DNA of 10,648 nucleotides. Origin: Rhizopus sp. PT2906. Lineage: Eukaryota; Mucoromycota; Mucoromycetes; Mucorales; Rhizopodaceae. A model generated the notes under the pieces. It saw nothing but the letters and a program-made list of their open reading frames with translations, was not told where the DNA came from and searched no databases. Location: contig JAMYHX010000834.1 in assembly GCA_025529335.1 (NCBI GenBank), positions 1 to 10,648 of the forward strand, read 5' to 3'. The position numbers and the translations under genes were made by a program. Below are positions 7,260 to 10,648 of this stretch, piece after piece (position 1 is the first letter of the stretch; the number at the start of each line of letters is the position of its first letter).

Positions 7260-7989
7260 TATTTATAGGAAGTAAAGGGTTAGTGCTATTTTTACTTTTC
7301 TAAATCAGGAAAACTGTGCTTAATGAATCCGGATCTGCGATACTCTTACTGCTGAATATATTTTTATCAGCTGTGAAAAGCAGCTGACAATAGACAATGT
7401 TTTATCTATAGAGACATACATTTTTCTTCAATGCTTGATGTCTGTGATTTAAAATACCAGCACAATGCCTTCAGATGCAGTGTATAGTTCATTTTGCAGC
7501 TCTTAAACCGTTCAAAAGTTGATGTTGAGACAATTTATCTTGAAATCATTTTTCACTTTTCTTCGAAGTCTGTGTTGCTACCGACTTGTGCTACAAAAAT
7601 ACTCAAGCACGTCTGAAAGAGAATCAAATCCGTTGATTCATTTTGCATAAAATTAACAAAAGGATCTCTTCATACTATGTGATCAGAGCAAAATTCGAAC
7701 TGATCTTTCAATATTAGAATCAATGCTTATGAGACTCTTGTACAAGATAAAGACTCATTGTTGACGTTGACGATACAGAGCCAGCTTATAGACAGCTCGA
7801 TGAGAAAAGGATTAAATATCAGTTCAATAATAAGCGGTATATTTTGGTAACATAAAATTTGCTATACATCCTCTTATTAAATGCTCAGTCATCGTGGGGA
7901 ATAACTCATTAAAGAGGTTTAAGAGATCCATAGTTTATTTCTAGTATATGCATAAAAGAGAAAACAATAGCAGGATTGGCAAATGAATT
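7260..7989. other. Long stretch without a recognisable gene
   Basis: About 730 bp with no open frame above roughly 40 codons. On the minus strand the segment 7669-7553 is open and protein-like (VNFMQNESTDLILFQTCL), and neighbouring pieces such as MNYTLHLKALCWYF share its frame between stops. It may be a much-decayed coding relic. A small hairpin (TCAGCTG, 7-base loop, CAGCTGA) lies at 7367-7387. No RNA gene is recognised. Confidence 0.4.
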
Positions 7990-7995
7990 TTTATT
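7990..7995 (-). terminator. AATAAA hexamer fused to the stop codon
   Basis: On the minus strand CAATAAAAA ends the three-exon gene, so the TAA stop lies inside an AATAAA hexamer. Confidence 0.4.
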
Positions 7996-8569
7996 GTAAC
8001 GATCTTTTCACCGGCCTTGACCTACAATCAAACTTCTGCCTGCAGCTCTCATCCTCAAGTAGCTGCTGGCGTGTGTAGCGTTCTGCTTTGTGAGATGTTG
8101 GCAGCCTGTCTACGAAGATCTGGTCGATGATTTTGTGATTTCTGAGGAACAAGTCAATAAGCTTCAAATAACGCTATTATACATCATTACTCCTAAAGTA
8201 TACCTGACAAACTGAAACATGTCGTCCGGATCGGTTGTCAGACCAGCATAGTCAATCGTTACAAGAATATCATTTTTATCCGTCTTATTCAAGAAGTCAA
8301 TCATTTCTAATAAAAAGAAAAAAAATGAGGTCAATAGAGCATAACAGGCGGATACCATACCTGACATCGTTCCATCTGTATCCTTCACTGCTACAGATTT
8401 ATTATTATCCCAATCAGCAAATGGCACTAAAGCCCGGCAGGATGGCGATATGAATACGTGGTCAACCGTAGAACGAGATCGCAGCAGCGTCACCATGTTC
8501 TCAAGTAGTTGTGTACGATCGTCGTCTGACTCTCTGTTGTATTCAGCTTTGCTATTGAAAAAAAGCCAT
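7991..8569 (-). pseudogene. Unrecognised three-exon gene, 5' end disrupted at a palindrome
   Basis: Two good introns (8360-8307, GTATGG...TATTAG, 54 nt; 8203-8142, GTATAC...CCTCAG, 62 nt) join exon 8361-, exon 8204-8306 and exon 7991-8141 in phase. From the first internal ATG (8496) this gives 129 residues: MVTLLRSRSTVDHVFISPSC, LVPFADWDNNKSVAVKDTDG, MIDFLNKTDKNDILVTIDYA, DDMFQFVRNHKIIDQIFVD and a basic end. The same frame is open further upstream (SKAEYNRESDDDRTQLLENM) into the palindrome. There an ATG at 8569 would begin M-A-F-F but is out of frame by one base in a run of seven T. The true gene was therefore probably longer and is broken there, unless translation starts at 8496. I do not recognise the family. 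The stop TAA (7993-7991) overlaps AATAAA. Confidence 0.5.
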
Positions 8570-8628
8570 TAATTCGCATGTCGTCGACTTAATGGCTTTT
8601 TCAATTACAACTAAAGCTAAATACAACA
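8535..8628. repeat. 94-bp imperfect palindrome (fold-back)
   Basis: The left arm 8535-8572 and right arm 8589-8628 are reverse complements apart from a few substitutions and a small length difference (TGTTGTATT-A-GCTTT ... GAAAAA-GCCATTAA). The 16-base loop is 8573-8588. The inner 13 bp (AAAAAGCCATTAA) pair perfectly. Both arms carry an ATGGCTTTTT start-like sequence pointing outwards, so the two ATGs (8569 minus, 8592 plus) are only 22 bp apart. It could be the junction of an inverted duplication of one gene's 5' end, or a fold-back element. Confidence 0.7.
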
Positions 8629-9292
8629 AGTTCTCATGGTTTTCCTTCGATTGTTTGCTTATTCACATCCACCTTTTTGTTAATGCGAGATAAATCGAAG
8701 CAATTTGCAACTTCTCCGTCCGCAAACGACCCACCAAAAAAGAAGCAGCATGTATGGCTGCAGATATTCAGTGGTGCATTAACATCACAGCTGATGAAAC
8801 TAGAGAGATGCGCCCTGGTGCCACGATTTCAAGGTTATGCCAGCGTGATTTTGGACCAAGCCTTGAATTTGGCGAGGTGAAGTTGGCACGCGCCTCTACC
8901 GATAAACATGCTTTATGTCATGATCTTCTGCGTTTAGCAGTTTTTGCTAAGGATACTGTTGATGTTAACAAGCTGCAAGCCGCGTTGGCTTTCCAAATCA
9001 ACGGATATAATATTACTTTTTTCTTGACACGCCTGCAACATGATGGAATGTGTCTTGTATAAGAAATTGGCCAGCTCACATTTCCACGCTCCTTGGAAGA
9101 ATTGGCATCATTTGTTAATTTGAAGAACATACGCACTCTGCTGATAGTGACGGAAACATTCTGGGGGTTGTGTGACCTTTGAATGAAGAAGAATTTTGAG
9201 AAACAAAGCGTCGTCCCACTCACCCCACCGTCTACTCTTTGGTTGATTCCAGCAAAGATCGGCACCGCCTTTGTGCATTACGTTTTGAGTAG
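8592..9292 (+). pseudogene. Decayed F-G-E-V-K family gene (Mucorales-type repeat protein)
   Basis: From ATG 8592 the frame reads MAFSITTKAKYNKFSWFS, reaches TAA at 8691-8693, and goes on in the same phase as IEAICNFSVRKRPTKKEAAC, MAADIQWCINITADE, then RDFGPSLEFGEVKLARAS, HDLLRLAVFAKDTVDV, LQAALAFQINGYNITFFL and TRLQHDGMCLV. TAA follows at 9060-9062, then EIGQLTFPRSLEELASFVNL and RTLLIVTETFWGLCDL. After a shift near 9180 it continues PLNEEEF, TGA, ETKRRPTHPTVYSLVDSSKD, RHRLCALRFE and TAG 9290-9292. Sensible protein on both sides of every stop shows one original gene with several nonsense mutations and at least one frameshift. I associate this repeated family (F-G-E-V-K, A-F-Q-I-x-G, F-P-x-S-L-E-E-L, K-R-R-P-T) with Mucorales from memory. 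The function is unknown; D...E-V-K could be a PD-(D/E)XK-type pair. Confidence 0.7.
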
Positions 9293-9365
9293 TGATAATA
9301 AACATATCAACCATAGCGTGTATGATAGTTTGATAGTTAGTGATAGCCACAGCCCCTATTCCCCC

Positions 9366-9656
9366 CACATACATAATTATCTGAAGATTCATATCAATAA
9401 AAATGTTCATTGTTACCCCGGACTATTACATAGTGGTGGTCTCAAGCGCGACAATATGATCAGAAGCCAGATCAATGTGTATCTGATAAAAGAAAAAGAG
9501 AGGCAGCATCATCGAAAATGTGGTGAATTGTGTTTGAGATTGCTAAAGAAAAAAAAACGAGGGTCATCAAAAAAGTTACTTTGCAAGCTTTTCAAAGGCT
9601 CTGCTTATTACGGCACTTGTCCAAGCATTTATGTGAATGCTAAACAAAGCCTTTGA
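9366..9656 (+). CDS. Basic open reading frame fragment, unrecognised
   Basis: An uninterrupted frame reads NYLKIHINKNVHCYPGLLHS, GGLKRDNMIRSQINVYLIKE, RQHHRKCGELCLRLLKKKKR, KLLCKLFKGSAYYGTCPSIY and then VNAKQSL, TGA. It is strongly basic with several Cys and His and looks like a C-terminal exon of an accessory or transposon protein. It happens to share phase with the pseudogene upstream but belongs to another sequence. No start codon with good context and no acceptor can be chosen firmly. Chance cannot be excluded. Confidence 0.35.
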   Translation, partial: HIHNYLKIHINKNVHCYPGLLHSGGLKRDNMIRSQINVYLIKEKERQHHRKCGELCLRLLKKKKRGSSKKLLCKLFKGSAYYGTCPSIYVNAKQSL

Positions 9657-9905
9657 AGTCACTCAGCTTCAGGCTATTAGAAGCGTCACTGACTCTTGCC
9701 ATCAGGGCCTCTGTTTCTACGCTTATATCAAAAAAGATTACACCCTTTGACGTAACATAATCAATATGTTTACACAATACTCGGTATTAAACCCACAACA
9801 CTGATTCATAGCATCTGTAGTCCGTCGTAGTTGATGACGAGACATATCTAATATACAATTGATTGACAACATTTATTCTTTATAAAGATTAACTTCCTTT
9901 TTCCT
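9657..9905. other. Intergenic stretch, nothing recognised
   Basis: AT-rich DNA with stops in all frames. It holds no repeat arm, RNA gene or splice pair that I can support. Confidence 0.4.
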
Positions 9906-10148
9906 ATGATTCTCTTTCTTTGTTTGTTTATAAATGACTACAAGAGGCCTTATTCCATCTTGTCGTATTTTTATGCTTCCGACGTAAAGCTACTTATCAC
10001 AATACTGAAAATCAAGTGTGTGGATGTATTACCGTTATGGAACAAATCCAAGGCTGAATCACATAATATTTTAATTGCTGGAGCAGCTACAATGGAATCA
10101 GATGTTCAAAAACTTTTATTAGGTTTGCTTCCTTTCTTATTTGGTTAA
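9906..10148 (+). CDS. Short hypothetical open reading frame
   Basis: ATG 9906 to TAA 10146-10148 encodes 80 residues. The start is hydrophobic (MILFLCLFIN). The second half (VLPLWNKSKAESHNILIAGA, TMESDVQKLLLGLLPFLFG) looks more protein-like than the first. It could be a small gene, one exon, or a relic. I recognise no family, and the AT-rich setting makes a chance frame possible. Confidence 0.25.
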   Translation: MILFLCLFINDYKRPYSILSYFYASDVKLLITILKIKCVDVLPLWNKSKAESHNILIAGAATMESDVQKLLLGLLPFLFG

Positions 10149-10435
10149 TATTTTAGATCACAAGCACATAGAATGCTATTAAAAGATTATTTACTGATTT
10201 AATCAAAACATTGCATAGTTTCGTATTACAAAATATTATTTGAAGCCAAGACCCTGTATTCGAATCCCACAAAGCCGCTTCAAGTAACTTGCTCTTGATG
10301 ATTTTAATGCCGCTTTCTGTGGTTCTCGGTTGTTGGTCGTTGGAAATAAACAAGCTATGAATAATTACGGTACCCGTCCGGGTTGAAATAAGCATGAACC
10401 TTAAACACCACCAAGTCTTAGCCTACCAATTATAA
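10149..10435. other. Intergenic stretch, nothing firm
   Basis: A short box, TATTCGAATCCC near 10257, resembles a tRNA B-box, but neither strand folds into a T-arm or tRNA. A minus-strand frame (10395-10153) has no recognisable domain. Confidence 0.4.
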
Positions 10436-10565
10436 TGTGTGGTTTATCCCCCTTCCCCATTAGATTGTATGCCTTCCCTCTCCACCACCAGTACCCATCC
10501 ATTCCCCACCACATTATATACCACACTTTGTTGAACTTGCCCGGACAATTCGAGTATAAAAATAC
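10436..10565 (+). promoter_or_regulatory. C-rich, TATA-containing promoter-like region of a gene beyond the window
   Basis: The plus strand becomes clearly pyrimidine/C-rich (runs such as CCCCCTTCCCC and CCCTCTCCACCACC, about 10448-10510), unlike the AT-rich surroundings. This is followed by TATATA (about 10515) and a canonical TATAAAAATA at 10555-10564. No ATG-led frame starts before the window ends, so the transcribed gene, if any, lies to the right. This is inferred from composition and the TATA box only. Confidence 0.4.
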
Positions 10566-10648
10566 TACGTACCCACTTGGGTTTAATAAAAAGATTGTTT
10601 AATCGTATTACTAGTTGATCATTAAACATTAGCTTGTTCCCTTGGACC

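Noticed and set aside
8918..9410. Two minus-strand frames of about 100 codons
   Set aside because: They lie opposite the F-G-E-V-K pseudogene, whose conserved blocks are on the plus strand.
10245..10275. tRNA-like B-box (TATTCGAATCCC)
   Set aside because: No complementary T-stem, no A-box at suitable distance on either strand, no acceptor stem.
10444..10629. Minus-strand 61-codon frame
   Set aside because: Valine/glycine-rich translation of the C-rich promoter-like tract, with no domain or splice context.

Overview
The window reads as an AT-rich fungal chromosome segment, most likely from Mucorales (Mucoromycota). The clearest evidence is a nine-exon gene on the minus strand (5466-7031). 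Its eight short introns (43-71 nt, mostly GTAAGT-type donors and YAG acceptors) splice in phase into a multi-pass membrane protein that I recognise as the fungal UPF0658 Golgi membrane family. It is the only ordinary housekeeping-type gene here. Several other frames resemble high-copy, lineage-specific proteins that I associate from memory with Mucor-like genomes; no database search was possible.

Left part (1-5050) is accessory DNA, much of it decayed. 1-430 is a broken gene relic, followed by a 362-bp element with roughly 78-bp terminal inverted repeats (437-798). 816-1108 is the N-terminal piece of a protein with a D...E-x-Q signature. 1260-2571 is a long intact exon of a different protein with a K-P-D...A-E-F-K signature. 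2881-3890 is a second D...E-x-Q paralogue with two frame changes. A third paralogue (4507-3900) is convergent to it, and in this copy the signature residues are gone. A broken non-LTR reverse transcriptase fragment (5054-4543) lies behind it. All four nuclease-like frames fit the general PD-(D/E)XK pattern. That assignment rests on motif reading only.

Middle part (5052-7990) holds the UPF0658 gene, its probable promoter and about 700 bp without a recognisable gene.

Right part (7991-10648) is accessory again. A 94-bp imperfect palindrome (8535-8628) sits between two divergent reading frames that both appear to start inside it. The minus-strand frame (8569-7991) has two good introns and is unrecognised. 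The plus-strand frame (8592-9292) is a clear pseudogene of an F-G-E-V-K family. Unassigned short reading frames follow, and the window ends in a C-rich, TATA-containing stretch that looks like the promoter of a gene outside the window.

The most notable pattern is a graveyard of several distinct PD-(D/E)XK-like accessory proteins, with only one intact-looking member, near inverted-repeat and retroelement debris. A second pattern is that the stop codons of four accessory genes merge with an AATAAA hexamer.
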